Source: CAZXVW01 sp964644025
Lineage (GTDB): Bacteria; Acidobacteriota; Terriglobia; Bryobacterales; Bryobacteraceae
DNA length: 10,876 bases
Direction of reading: 5' to 3'
Assembly (NCBI GenBank): GCA_964644025.1
Contig: CAZXVW010000148.1
Location: 1 to 10,876 of the forward strand
Below are positions 1 through 5,922 of this stretch, piece after piece; position 1 is the first letter of the stretch, and each line of letters starts with the position of its first letter. The notes below the pieces were generated by a model. It saw nothing but the letters and a program-made list of their open reading frames with translations. It searched no databases and was not told the origin of the DNA. A program made the position numbers and the translations under genes.

Positions 1-1
1 G

Positions 2-688
2 GAGTTCTTTTCTGATTGGCGTTACGTTGCGGTGGAGACCGGTGACCGGATGCCGGCCGGAATTCGCGGTGTGGTGTTCGCCAACGAGTTCTTTGACGCT
101 CTACCGGTCGACGTAGCGGTCAAGCGGGGCTCCGGCTACCGCCAGCTCCGCGTCGGCTTTCGGCACGGACGGTTTCGTTGGGTGGAGAGCGAGCCGGTTG
201 ACCCTCCGGTGGCGGAGTACTTGGAGCGCTACGCGGCCGCGGCGCCGGACGGCGCAACGGTTGAAGTGAACCTGGAAGCGCTGCGGTGGATCGATGCCAT
301 TGCCGAACACCTGGAGCAAGGTTACGCGCTGGTGATCGATTACGGTTATACCGCCCCTGAGATCGTTCGCTTTCCCGGCGGCACGCTGATGAGTTACCGC
401 CGCCACCGGGCGCTGGAGGATGTCCTCGAGAATCCCGGCGACCGGGACATCACCGCCCATGTTTGCTTCACTGCGATCGAGGACCACGCCGCCGCGCGCG
501 GCTTCACCAAGGTGCGCCGTGAGTCACTGGCGCGATTGTTGCTGCGCGCCGGGGAACCGGACCACTTCGCCCGAACGTTGCGTGAAGTGAATGAGGCCGG
601 CCGGCTCCGGCGCCGCTTGCAGCTCAAGTCACTGATGTTCGGCATGGGGGAAACCTTCCTGGCACTGCTGCTGCGCAAGCCCGGTTGA
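2..688 (+). CDS. MidA/NDUFAF7-family SAM-dependent methyltransferase, 3' part
   Basis: This is the C-terminal part of a class I SAM-dependent methyltransferase of the COG1565/DUF185 family. The mitochondrial member NDUFAF7 methylates an arginine in complex I; the bacterial substrate is not established. The frame is open to the left edge, so the GTG at 32 is internal and the N-terminal SAM-binding region is missing. Family hallmarks visible are VVFANEFFDALPVDV (about nt 71-115), the YALVIDYGY strand (about nt 326-352) and the GTLMSYRRHRALEDVL block followed by GDRDITAHVCF (about nt 380-472). The gene ends with TGA at 686-688, about 30 bp before a strong two-way terminator shared with the convergent H1-like gene. 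Family assignment is confident; the biological substrate is unknown. Confidence 0.88.
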   Translation, partial: EFFSDWRYVAVETGDRMPAGIRGVVFANEFFDALPVDVAVKRGSGYRQLRVGFRHGRFRWVESEPVDPPVAEYLERYAAAAPDGATVEVNLEALRWIDAIAEHLEQGYALVIDYGYTAPEIVRFPGGTLMSYRRHRALEDVLENPGDRDITAHVCFTAIEDHAAARGFTKVRRESLARLLLRAGEPDHFARTLREVNEAGRLRRRLQLKSLMFGMGETFLALLLRKPG

Positions 689-709
689 AGGGCGCCACCG
701 TCAACCGCC

Positions 710-751
710 AAAAGAAAAGCGGCCCCGGACACCGGGGCCGCTCGGTTGTTT
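710..751. terminator. Bidirectional intrinsic terminator
   Basis: There is a perfect 11-bp GC-rich stem at 718-728 and 732-742 with loop ACA. Read on the minus strand it is followed by TTTTCTTTT (717-709), a good U-tract for the H1-like gene. Read on the plus strand it is followed by a weaker CGGTTGTTT, which would serve the methyltransferase gene. It sits between two convergent genes, as expected. Confidence 0.85.
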
Positions 752-770
752 GCGTGCTGCCAGCAGGCGG

Positions 771-977
771 TTACTTCTTCTTGGTCGCTCTCTTCTTGGC
801 CGGCGCCTTCTTCTTCGCGGCTTTCTTCACTGCCTTCTTCTTCGTGGCTTTCTTCACCGCCTTCTTCTTCGCGGCCTTCTTCACCGCCTTCTTCTTCGCA
901 GCCTTCTTGGCCGGCGCCTTCTTCGCGGCCTTTTTCACCGCCTTCTTCTTCGCAGCCTTCTTGGTTGCGTACTTCAT
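771..977 (-). CDS. Histone H1-like lysine/alanine-rich DNA-binding protein
   Basis: This is a 68-residue, extremely basic protein: 35 lysines, one arginine and no acidic residues, otherwise almost only Ala, Val, Pro and Thr. It resembles the C-terminal tails of eukaryotic histone H1 and bacterial H1-like proteins (Hc1/Hc2, AlgP tail), which bind and compact DNA without a fixed fold. I infer a nucleoid-associated role. Three exact-phase copies of the nine-residue unit AVKKA(A/T)KKK lie at residues 31-57, flanked by APAKK variants. The ATG at 977 was chosen because AGGGAGA (986-992 on the minus strand) lies 8 nt upstream; a longer reading from 1001 would put that ribosome site inside the coding region. 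It has its own promoter (1035-1063) and a terminator (710-751). Low-complexity sequence limits homology claims. Confidence 0.85.
   Translation of the reverse strand: MKYATKKAAKKKAVKKAAKKAPAKKAAKKKAVKKAAKKKAVKKATKKKAVKKAAKKKAPAKKRATKKK
807..887 (-). repeat. Three 27-bp tandem repeats inside the H1-like gene
   Basis: Units at 807-833, 834-860 and 861-887 are nearly identical and each encodes AVKKA(A/T)KKK. A partly diverged further unit (888-914) follows, and a related stretch near 915-950. Differences between units are mostly synonymous or Ala/Thr changes. The array is coding, with period nine residues. Confidence 0.85.
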
Positions 978-1004
978 CGATCGATTCTCCCTAAACATCA
1001 AATT

Positions 1005-1024
1005 TGCGATCCGTGAAGATCGCA
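1005..1024. promoter_or_regulatory. Perfect inverted repeat in the H1-like gene leader
   Basis: TGCGATC (1005-1011) and GATCGCA (1018-1024) form a perfect 7-bp inverted repeat around a 6-nt centre. It lies just downstream of the predicted start of transcription (about 1028, minus strand) and about 28 nt before the start codon. It could be a 5'-leader hairpin or an operator for a dimeric repressor; the sequence alone does not decide. Confidence 0.45.
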
Positions 1025-1034
1025 GTGTGATTCA

Positions 1035-1063
1035 TATATAAGGTGCTTTGGAATGAATGTCAA
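1035..1063 (-). promoter_or_regulatory. Sigma70-type promoter of the H1-like gene
   Basis: On the minus strand a perfect TTGACA (1058-1063) is followed by a 17-nt spacer and TATATA (1035-1040), inside an AT-rich patch. Transcription would start near 1028, giving a leader of about 50 nt that holds an inverted repeat and the ribosome site. Confidence 0.75.
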
Positions 1064-1150
1064 GAAAAAAATGCACCGCCACTGCAGATAGCATAACGAT
1101 GCGAAGGCAGTAGCGCCTCAAAAACGTTTGCAGGTAGAATTGTTTTAGCG

Positions 1151-1882
1151 GTGTTCGAGCCAATGTTGGCCTTGTCCAAGCCTGTTGCCGGACGTTCGTC
1201 GAGCCGGCCGACAGTGCTGGGAGCTGCTTTGGCCGTCCTGCTGGCGGCGGTGATGCTGTTGCCGGGGTGCGGCCGAAAAAAACCTCGCATCCCCGTGCCT
1301 CCTCCCGTGACGGCGGGCCCCCAGGTCGGTCTGGCAAGCTGGTACGGTCATCCGTATCACGGCAGGCGGACCGCCAGCGGAGAGCTGTATGACATGAACC
1401 AGCTCACCGCGGCTCACCGCACGCTTGCTTTCGGTACGTGGGTGCGAGTCCGCAACCTGGATAACGGCAAAACCGTCGATGTGCGGATCAATGACCGGGG
1501 ACCGTTCGTGCGCGATCGCATCATCGACCTTTCCCGGGCCGCTGCCGAGGCCATCGGCATGATCGGCACGGGCACTGCGCGGGTGCGGCTCCAGGTCATC
1601 GCCTCGCCGGCTTCTTCTTCCCCGAAGGACCTCTCGCCCGGCAACCGCTTCGTAGTCCAGGTGGGCGCCTTTCGAAGTCGCCGCAACGCCGAGCGGCTCC
1701 GTAACCTGATGCGGCGGCGCTACGGCGCGGCGCGTCTGATCCGGCGTGACGGTGCACCGCCGCTGTGGCGGGTGCTGGTGGGCAAGCCTGCTCCGCGTAC
1801 GCAGGCCGCCGGTCTCGCCGAAAGGATCCGGGGGGAATACGGCCCGGCCTTCGTCGTTCGCCTCGATGGGGCTGGCGGCTAG
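1151..1882 (+). CDS. rlpA: RlpA-like lipoprotein with SPOR domain (septal peptidoglycan enzyme)
   Basis: This is a member of the RlpA family, outer-membrane lipoproteins that bind denuded glycan at the septum and in some species act as lytic transglycosylases. Counting from the GTG at 1151, a hydrophobic signal segment (about 22-37) leads to a lipobox LLPGC with the lipidated Cys at 40. Gly at +2 is compatible with export to the outer membrane. The double-psi beta-barrel follows (about 58-150) with GLASWYG, TASGE, AHRTLAFG and NDRGPF motifs. An SPOR domain (about 166-240) begins RFVVQVGAF. Length of 243 residues is normal. The start is uncertain: the GTG lacks a clear ribosome site, and an in-frame ATG at 1163 would still keep the signal peptide. 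A TAGAAT at 1135-1140 could be a -10 element but has no -35. The gene is divergent from the H1-like gene. Confidence 0.9.
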   Translation: MFEPMLALSKPVAGRSSSRPTVLGAALAVLLAAVMLLPGCGRKKPRIPVPPPVTAGPQVGLASWYGHPYHGRRTASGELYDMNQLTAAHRTLAFGTWVRVRNLDNGKTVDVRINDRGPFVRDRIIDLSRAAAEAIGMIGTGTARVRLQVIASPASSSPKDLSPGNRFVVQVGAFRSRRNAERLRNLMRRRYGAARLIRRDGAPPLWRVLVGKPAPRTQAAGLAERIRGEYGPAFVVRLDGAGG

Positions 1883-1889
1883 TCGCCGC
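1875..1889 (+). terminator. Weak hairpin over the rlpA stop codon
   Basis: GCGGC (1875-1879) and GCCGC (1885-1889) can pair around a loop that contains the TAG stop, followed only by a short TTTG. A second 5-bp hairpin lies at 1917-1931. Neither has a proper U-tract, so termination here is doubtful. Confidence 0.2.
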
Positions 1890-1996
1890 TTTGCTCAAGG
1901 AAGCCCCCGGTTCCGGGCGGGGAATACCCGCATTGGGGGGAGGGGTCGTAAGATGATCCACTCGCATGGGGGAGTCGGCCTCCGCATAAGAGTTCA

Positions 1997-2022
1997 CACA
2001 TTCAACACCTTGCGGGATTGTG
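1997..2022. promoter_or_regulatory. Imperfect inverted repeat, possible activator-binding site
   Basis: CACATTC (1997-2003) and GATTGTG (2016-2022) are inverted with 6 of 7 matches across a 12-nt gap. It lies about 27-52 bp upstream of a -24/-12 promoter match, in the zone where bacterial enhancer-binding proteins bind dimer sites. That role is inferred from position only. Confidence 0.25.
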
Positions 2023-2048
2023 CAGACGGGTGAATCTCCGTTAGATTT

Positions 2049-2064
2049 TGGTTTGACGGTTGCC
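2049..2064 (+). promoter_or_regulatory. Candidate sigma54 (-24/-12) promoter
   Basis: The sequence TGGTTTGACGGTTGCC fits the RpoN consensus TGGCACG-N4-TTGC: GG at 2050-2051, GC at 2062-2063 with the required 10-nt spacing, a conserved G at 2055 and a full TTGC. Transcription would start near 2075, about 64 nt before the ATG of the sigma54 activator gene. No competing sigma70 promoter is evident between 1883 and 2138. Confidence 0.6.
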
Positions 2065-2138
2065 ACTATGTCTTTAGAGGAAGCCAGGGACCTCCTTCGG
2101 GCCGGTCCCACCGCGCGGTCCTGCAAGCGGAAACCATT

Positions 2139-3152
2139 ATGATCGTGAACTGTTCAGGCCCCTCGCCGAAAATCGTCGGCGACTCACCGCGAACCCGCCA
2201 GATACTTCGGCTGGTAGAAAAAGTAGGTAAAGGCCGCTGGCCGGTCTTGTTGCTCGGCGAGACCGGCACGGGAAAGGAAGTGGTCGCCCGCGCGATCCAC
2301 AACGTGAACCCGGCCGGACCGTTCGTTCCCATCGACTGCTCTTCGCTGGTGGGGCCCCTGATGGAGAGTGAGTTGTTCGGGCATGTGCGCGGGGCCTTCA
2401 CCGGCGCTATGGGAAACAAGGTGGGGCTTATTGAACTGGCTAACGGTGGCACGGCGTTTCTGGATGAGATCGGCGAACTGCCGCTGGATCTGCAAGCCAA
2501 GCTTCTGCGCGTGCTGCAGGAGAAGGAATTCCGCCCGGTCGGATCGTTGAGTTCCCGTAAGTCCAACTTCCGGATCATCGCCGCCACGAACCGCGACCTG
2601 GCCCGGGATGTCGAACGAGGCGCGTTTCGGCGCGATCTGTTCTACCGCCTCAACGTGGTATGCCTGAAGCTGGCGCCGCTGCGGGAGAGAAAGGAAGACA
2701 TCCCGCCGCTCATCGAGCACTTCCTGGCCCGTTACAGCAGCCGCCACCAGTTCACTCCGGAAGCGATGGAGGCGTTGATGGAGTATGAGTGGCCGGGCAA
2801 CGTCCGCGAACTGGAAAACTGCATTCAGCAGATGGTGGCGATCAATACCGGCCCGCTACTCCACGTGGCTGACCTTCCCTCTCCGATACAAAACTTCCTC
2901 CAGCGAAAACACGCTTCCCGGTTATCGATGGCTGCCGGCGCCACCAGCGGGGCTTCCATCACCGCGTTCGAGCCAATGGCCTCTCCCCAGACCCCAGACC
3001 CGCCGGTGCTTCCGCTCAACGAGGTGGAGAAGCGGGCCATTCTCCGCGCGCTCGAATACACCAAGGGTGACCGGGCAGTGGCGGCCAGCCTGCTCGGTAT
3101 CGGCAGAACCACCCTGTACCGGAAACTCAAGGAATACCGCGTGGCCAGCTAG
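2139..3152 (+). CDS. Sigma54 enhancer-binding protein without N-terminal sensor domain
   Basis: This is a transcription activator of the NtrC/PspF class: an AAA+ ATPase that remodels RNA polymerase-sigma54 at -24/-12 promoters. The AAA+ domain begins almost at residue 10. It has Walker A GETGTGKE (40-47), the sigma54-contacting GAFTGA loop (85-90), Walker B GGTAFLDE (103-110) and FRRDLFYRLNV with arginine-finger residues (163-173). WPGNVREL (218-225) lies at its C-terminal end. A Pro/Ser-rich linker (about 255-290) leads to a Fis-type helix-turn-helix (about 295-335) including AAASLLGIGRTTLYRKL-like sequence. At 337 residues it lacks the receiver, GAF or PAS domain usual upstream, a layout like PspF. 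Only a weak ribosome site precedes the ATG. A candidate sigma54 promoter lies upstream, and a receiver-domain gene follows 76 bp downstream. Target genes are unknown. Confidence 0.93.
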   Translation: MIVNCSGPSPKIVGDSPRTRQILRLVEKVGKGRWPVLLLGETGTGKEVVARAIHNVNPAGPFVPIDCSSLVGPLMESELFGHVRGAFTGAMGNKVGLIELANGGTAFLDEIGELPLDLQAKLLRVLQEKEFRPVGSLSSRKSNFRIIAATNRDLARDVERGAFRRDLFYRLNVVCLKLAPLRERKEDIPPLIEHFLARYSSRHQFTPEAMEALMEYEWPGNVRELENCIQQMVAINTGPLLHVADLPSPIQNFLQRKHASRLSMAAGATSGASITAFEPMASPQTPDPPVLPLNEVEKRAILRALEYTKGDRAVAASLLGIGRTTLYRKLKEYRVAS

Positions 3153-3228
3153 AACCCGCCGGCTGGGCTGAGAGAAAGCCGCGCTTGCCTCCACTACTAT
3201 AGGGGTGCTTTGACCCAAGGAACGCTTC

Positions 3229-4137
3229 ATGCATGAGAAGCCCATCAAGATCCTCCTGGTGGAAAAGGATCTGGAAGACATCCACTTGCTGGAAGAGGCG
3301 CTGGTTGAGATCGAGGAGCTCCAATACAGCCATTCCTGGATGGAGGCCTGCGAACTGATTCCGGTCGGCCAACTCGCCGAGGCAATGGAAATGCTCTCGG
3401 CGGAGTCCTTCGACGTGATTCTGCTCGACCTGGCCTTGCCCGACAGCCCTGGCCCGGATGCCTTTCGCCGACTGCACTCCCGGATGCCGGAAACACCAAT
3501 CATCTTGCTGGCGTCCGGCGAAGAAGAAGCTCTGGCCATCAGCCTGATTCGGCAAGGCGCGCAAGACTACATCGTCAAGCCGGACCTGGACTGTATACCC
3601 CTGGCCCGCCGGCTGCGCTGCGCCATCGAGCGCCAGCGGTACCGGTCCGCGCTGCTGAGCCTTTCCTACATTGATGACCTTACGGGTCTGTATACGAGCG
3701 CCGCCTTCCACAACCTTGCCGAGCGACAGTGGAAACTGGCGCGCCGCACGGGAACGGGCCTCCGCGTATATCTGCTGGAACTTGACGGCCTCGACCGCCT
3801 TCAGGACACCGCGGGCAGCCAGGACCGGGACCTGGCACTGATTCTGGCGGCCGATGCCCTCCGGGATTCGTTCGAGGAAACGGACATCATCGGTCGCGTC
3901 GGGCCCAACCGCTTCGCTGTCGCCAGCGTGGAGAGCGCCGAGAACAAATCAGCAAGAGCCACGGAAGCGCTGGCCAGGGTTCTGGCGGCCGGAAACCTCG
4001 GCGCGGCCCGGCCCGCGGTCACCGTGTGCGCGGCGACGGCCAGCACGCAAGCCGGCGCGTTCAGCTCTTTTCCGCTCTTGCTCGAAGCCGCCGAGACATC
4101 CCTGTGCGAGAATAAGCGGAGTAAAGCAAAAGCCTGA
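3229..4137 (+). CDS. Response regulator: receiver domain plus degenerate GGDEF domain
   Basis: The N-terminal receiver domain (about 5-125) keeps the acidic pocket (Glu12, Asp14), the phosphoacceptor Asp67 in VILLDLALPD, Ser96 and Lys117 in DYIVKP, so it should accept phosphate. A helical linker (about 126-146) leads to a GGDEF-like domain (about 147-300) that begins with the usual DDLTGLY (149-155). At the active-site turn it reads RVGPNRFAV: GPNRF (225-229) replaces GG(D/E)EF. Diguanylate cyclase activity is therefore unlikely; a protein-interaction or nucleotide-sensing role is possible. AAGGA at 3217-3221 lies 7 nt before the ATG, supporting this start. The gene follows the sigma54 activator gene on the same strand, with no strong terminator between, so co-transcription is plausible. 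The cognate kinase is not in the window. Confidence 0.88.
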   Translation: MHEKPIKILLVEKDLEDIHLLEEALVEIEELQYSHSWMEACELIPVGQLAEAMEMLSAESFDVILLDLALPDSPGPDAFRRLHSRMPETPIILLASGEEEALAISLIRQGAQDYIVKPDLDCIPLARRLRCAIERQRYRSALLSLSYIDDLTGLYTSAAFHNLAERQWKLARRTGTGLRVYLLELDGLDRLQDTAGSQDRDLALILAADALRDSFEETDIIGRVGPNRFAVASVESAENKSARATEALARVLAAGNLGAARPAVTVCAATASTQAGAFSSFPLLLEAAETSLCENKRSKAKA

Positions 4138-4201
4138 ACAGGAGCCGGACCCACAGGCGGGCTGGCGCCGCCGCACGACGCGACGAACCACCCGCACCTG
4201 A

Positions 4202-4233
4202 CAACGCATCGCCCGGCTGAGCCGGCTGCGTTG
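4202..4233 (+). terminator. Hairpin after the receiver/GGDEF-like gene
   Basis: CAACGCA (4202-4208) pairs with TGCGTTG (4227-4233), and an inner CCGG/CCGG stem (4213-4216, 4222-4225) extends it. There is no U-tract after it. It may be a weak or Rho-assisted end, or a processing or stability structure. The rest of the 152-bp gap holds only the ribosome site of the next gene. Confidence 0.3.
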
Positions 4234-4265
4234 CGTCAGGGGCCGCCTTCACCGGCGAGACACAC

Positions 4266-4275
4266 AGGAGAGGAG
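4266..4275 (+). promoter_or_regulatory. Double Shine-Dalgarno-like site of the glycosyltransferase gene
   Basis: AGGAGAGGAG contains two AGGAG cores. The nearer one ends 14 nt before the TTG start, longer than the usual 5-10 nt. No start codon sits at a better distance in frame, so this site is still the best candidate. Confidence 0.5.
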
Positions 4276-4289
4276 CTTCACACCGACCC

Positions 4290-5321
4290 TTGAGAATTGC
4301 TCTGGATGCCACCTACTCGGTTGGAAAGGAACTCTCCGGGGTCGGCGTCTACTCCCGGGAGATCCTCCACGGCCTGGCCGCCGCCCACCCTGAGGAGACT
4401 TGGATCTGGGCCTGCCGTCCCCACCGCTTGCTGCGGCTGCTTCGGGAGCGGCTGCCCGGCAACTGCCGCCGGCGCTTACTCTGGGAGGGCCGGCGCCTCG
4501 CCTCGGTGGAGCTGTTTCACGGCTTGAACCAGCGCCTTCCCGAGGCCCGCTACCGCCGCGCCGTGTCGACGTTTCACGATCTGTTCGTCCTCACCGCAGA
4601 GTACTCCAGCCGGGAGTTCCGTGACCGTTTTGCCCGGCAGGCGCGGCAGGCCGCCGAGCGCTCCGACTTGGTCATCACGGTTTCCCGCTTCACCGCCAGC
4701 CAGGTGCGGGATCTGCTGGGCGTGGACGAATCCCGGATCCGGGTGATTCCCCACGGCGTCCGCCTGCCGCCACTGGAAGCCAGCGCCCGAAGAGAAAAGA
4801 TGATCCTTCACGTCGGGGCGCTGCAGCGCCGCAAGAACATCCTCCGGCTCCTCCGGGCTTTTGAGAGTGTTCCCGCTGGCTGGCGTCTCGTCTTTGCCGG
4901 GGCAGCCGGGTACGGGGCCGGTGAGATACTCGACAGCATCCGCCGGAGCCCCCGCCGTCCGGATATCGATGTGCTGGGTTACGTGCCGGCGCCCGTCCTC
5001 GCCGGGCTTTACTCCCGGGCCCGCATCCTTGCCTTTCCCTCGCTGGACGAAGGCTTCGGCATCCCGGTGCTGGAGGCCATGGCGTGGGGCGTTCCGGTGG
5101 TGACGTCGAACCGTTCCGCCCTGCCCGAGGTTGCCGGCGACGCCGCCCTGCTGGTGGATCCGGTAAACGAAGAGGAAATCGCCCACGCGCTTGTCTCGCT
5201 GGTTCGGGATGAGAAGCTGGCCAGTGCCCTGGCCGAGCGGGGGCGGAAACGGGCCGCCGAATTTCCCTGGGTACAGGCAGTAGCGCGGACCTGGGCGGTC
5301 TACCGGGAAGTCAGCAGCTAA
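4290..5321 (+). CDS. Family 4 glycosyltransferase (GT-B fold), TTG start
   Basis: This is a retaining GT4 sugar transferase, likely acting in the cytoplasm on a polysaccharide or glycolipid precursor; donor and acceptor cannot be read from sequence. The N-terminal half (about 1-165) starts with RIALDATYS and has the glycine-rich GVGVYSREIL acceptor-side motif. The C-terminal donor half begins about 168 with MILHVGALQRRKN and carries the GT4 EX7E motif EGFGIPVLE at 254-262, followed by GVPVVTSN and ALPEVAGDAALLVDP. The length of 343 is typical. No ATG or GTG occurs in frame nearby; TTG at 4290 gives the expected family N-terminus. The purine-rich AGGAGAGGAG (4266-4275) is an unusually distant 14 nt upstream. 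It ends 3 bp from a convergent gene. Confidence 0.9.
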   Translation: MRIALDATYSVGKELSGVGVYSREILHGLAAAHPEETWIWACRPHRLLRLLRERLPGNCRRRLLWEGRRLASVELFHGLNQRLPEARYRRAVSTFHDLFVLTAEYSSREFRDRFARQARQAAERSDLVITVSRFTASQVRDLLGVDESRIRVIPHGVRLPPLEASARREKMILHVGALQRRKNILRLLRAFESVPAGWRLVFAGAAGYGAGEILDSIRRSPRRPDIDVLGYVPAPVLAGLYSRARILAFPSLDEGFGIPVLEAMAWGVPVVTSNRSALPEVAGDAALLVDPVNEEEIAHALVSLVRDEKLASALAERGRKRAAEFPWVQAVARTWAVYREVSS

Positions 5322-5324
5322 TGG

Positions 5325-5636
5325 CTAGTTGGCCTCGTCATCGACGGCGATTTTCAGGGCCCGCAGGAACTTGTGATCTTGCGAAGTCCAGCGGATCTTG
5401 CCAGAAGACTGAACCTGCGCGTCGGGAGATTGTTCGGTGGCCGGATCGGCGTAAGGTTCTTCCTGCTCCGTCTGTTGCCGCTTATTAAAGCCGATGGTGG
5501 CTTCCAAGACGAGGAAAACATCATAGCCGGCGCGCTTGATCTCGCCGATGGCGGCCGCGATCCGTTCGGAGTCCGAAAGCGACTCGTTGATCGCGTTTCC
5601 CAATTCCTGCATCAGGTTTTTGAGTTCATCGTCCAC
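5325..5636 (-). CDS. Hypothetical small acidic protein of unknown function
   Basis: I do not recognise this 103-residue protein. The first half looks helical: VDDELKNLMQELGNAINESL is followed by SDSERIAAAIGEIKRAGYDV and a hydrophobic strand-like VFLVLEATIGF. A charged, Gln/Glu-rich linker (about 53-75) follows, then a tail with IRWTSQDHKFLRALKIAVDDEAN. No signal peptide or membrane span is seen. I chose GTG at 5636 because AAGGGGG on the minus strand lies a normal distance upstream. A longer reading from ATG at 5687 would bury that site in the coding region. It lies downstream of the TPR lipoprotein gene on the same strand after 286 bp, and ends 3 bp from the convergent glycosyltransferase gene with no terminator between them. 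Coding potential is supported by its length and ribosome site only. Confidence 0.65.
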   Translation of the reverse strand: MDDELKNLMQELGNAINESLSDSERIAAAIGEIKRAGYDVFLVLEATIGFNKRQQTEQEEPYADPATEQSPDAQVQSSGKIRWTSQDHKFLRALKIAVDDEAN

Positions 5637-5738
5637 CGTGCGCCCCCTTCCGTGAGCCACTTTCAGGATACCACTCTCCCGCCACAATGTCGTACCACAT
5701 CGCCACCGGGCACGGCCGGCCTTCGGCGCCAGATCGTT

Positions 5739-5755
5739 CGCCGCAGACTGCGGCG
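5739..5755. repeat. Inverted repeat in the 5637-5922 intergenic gap
   Basis: CGCCGCAG (5739-5746) and CTGCGGCG (5748-5755) form an 8-bp palindrome around a single A. It can fold as a 6-bp hairpin but has no U-tract on either side. Apart from this and a small CGGC-A5-GCCG hairpin near 5807, I see no gene, promoter or RNA in this gap. Confidence 0.3.
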
Positions 5756-5922
5756 GGTCTTCCCGACGCAGCCGAACAAACTAACAGAGCTTCCATTCTC
5801 TTCATCGGCAAAAAGCCGCTGGTTGTTTATCCTCCCGGCAGGCACGTACAGGTGAGTGCGCCTGCATCCTGGCCGAGCGCGCCGAACCGCCGCCAATCCG
5901 AACGCCGCCTCGCCGGCCTTGC

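Noticed and set aside
807..914. Regular repeats that might suggest a CRISPR array
   Set aside because: Units of 27 bp are directly adjacent with no spacers and encode protein repeats in phase.
685..1041. Plus-strand frame of 118 residues, very rich in Phe and Ala, looking like a membrane protein
   Set aside because: It is the antisense of the lysine-rich repeat gene (AAG codons read as CTT/TTC). The minus strand has the promoter, ribosome site and terminator.
2018..2046. TTGTGC and TTAGAT with 17-nt spacing, a possible sigma70 promoter
   Set aside because: Both elements match consensus poorly, while the neighbouring -24/-12 site matches well.
2068..2142. 24-codon ORF starting MSLEEARDLL whose TGA overlaps the ATG of the sigma54 activator (ATGA)
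   Set aside because: The overlap hints at translational coupling, but there is no ribosome site and the predicted sigma54 transcript (start near 2075) would begin after its ATG.
3166..3179. Second GG-N10-GC pair upstream of the receiver/GGDEF-like gene
   Set aside because: The -12 side reads AAGC instead of TTGC and the -24 side lacks TGGCAC, so it is likely chance.
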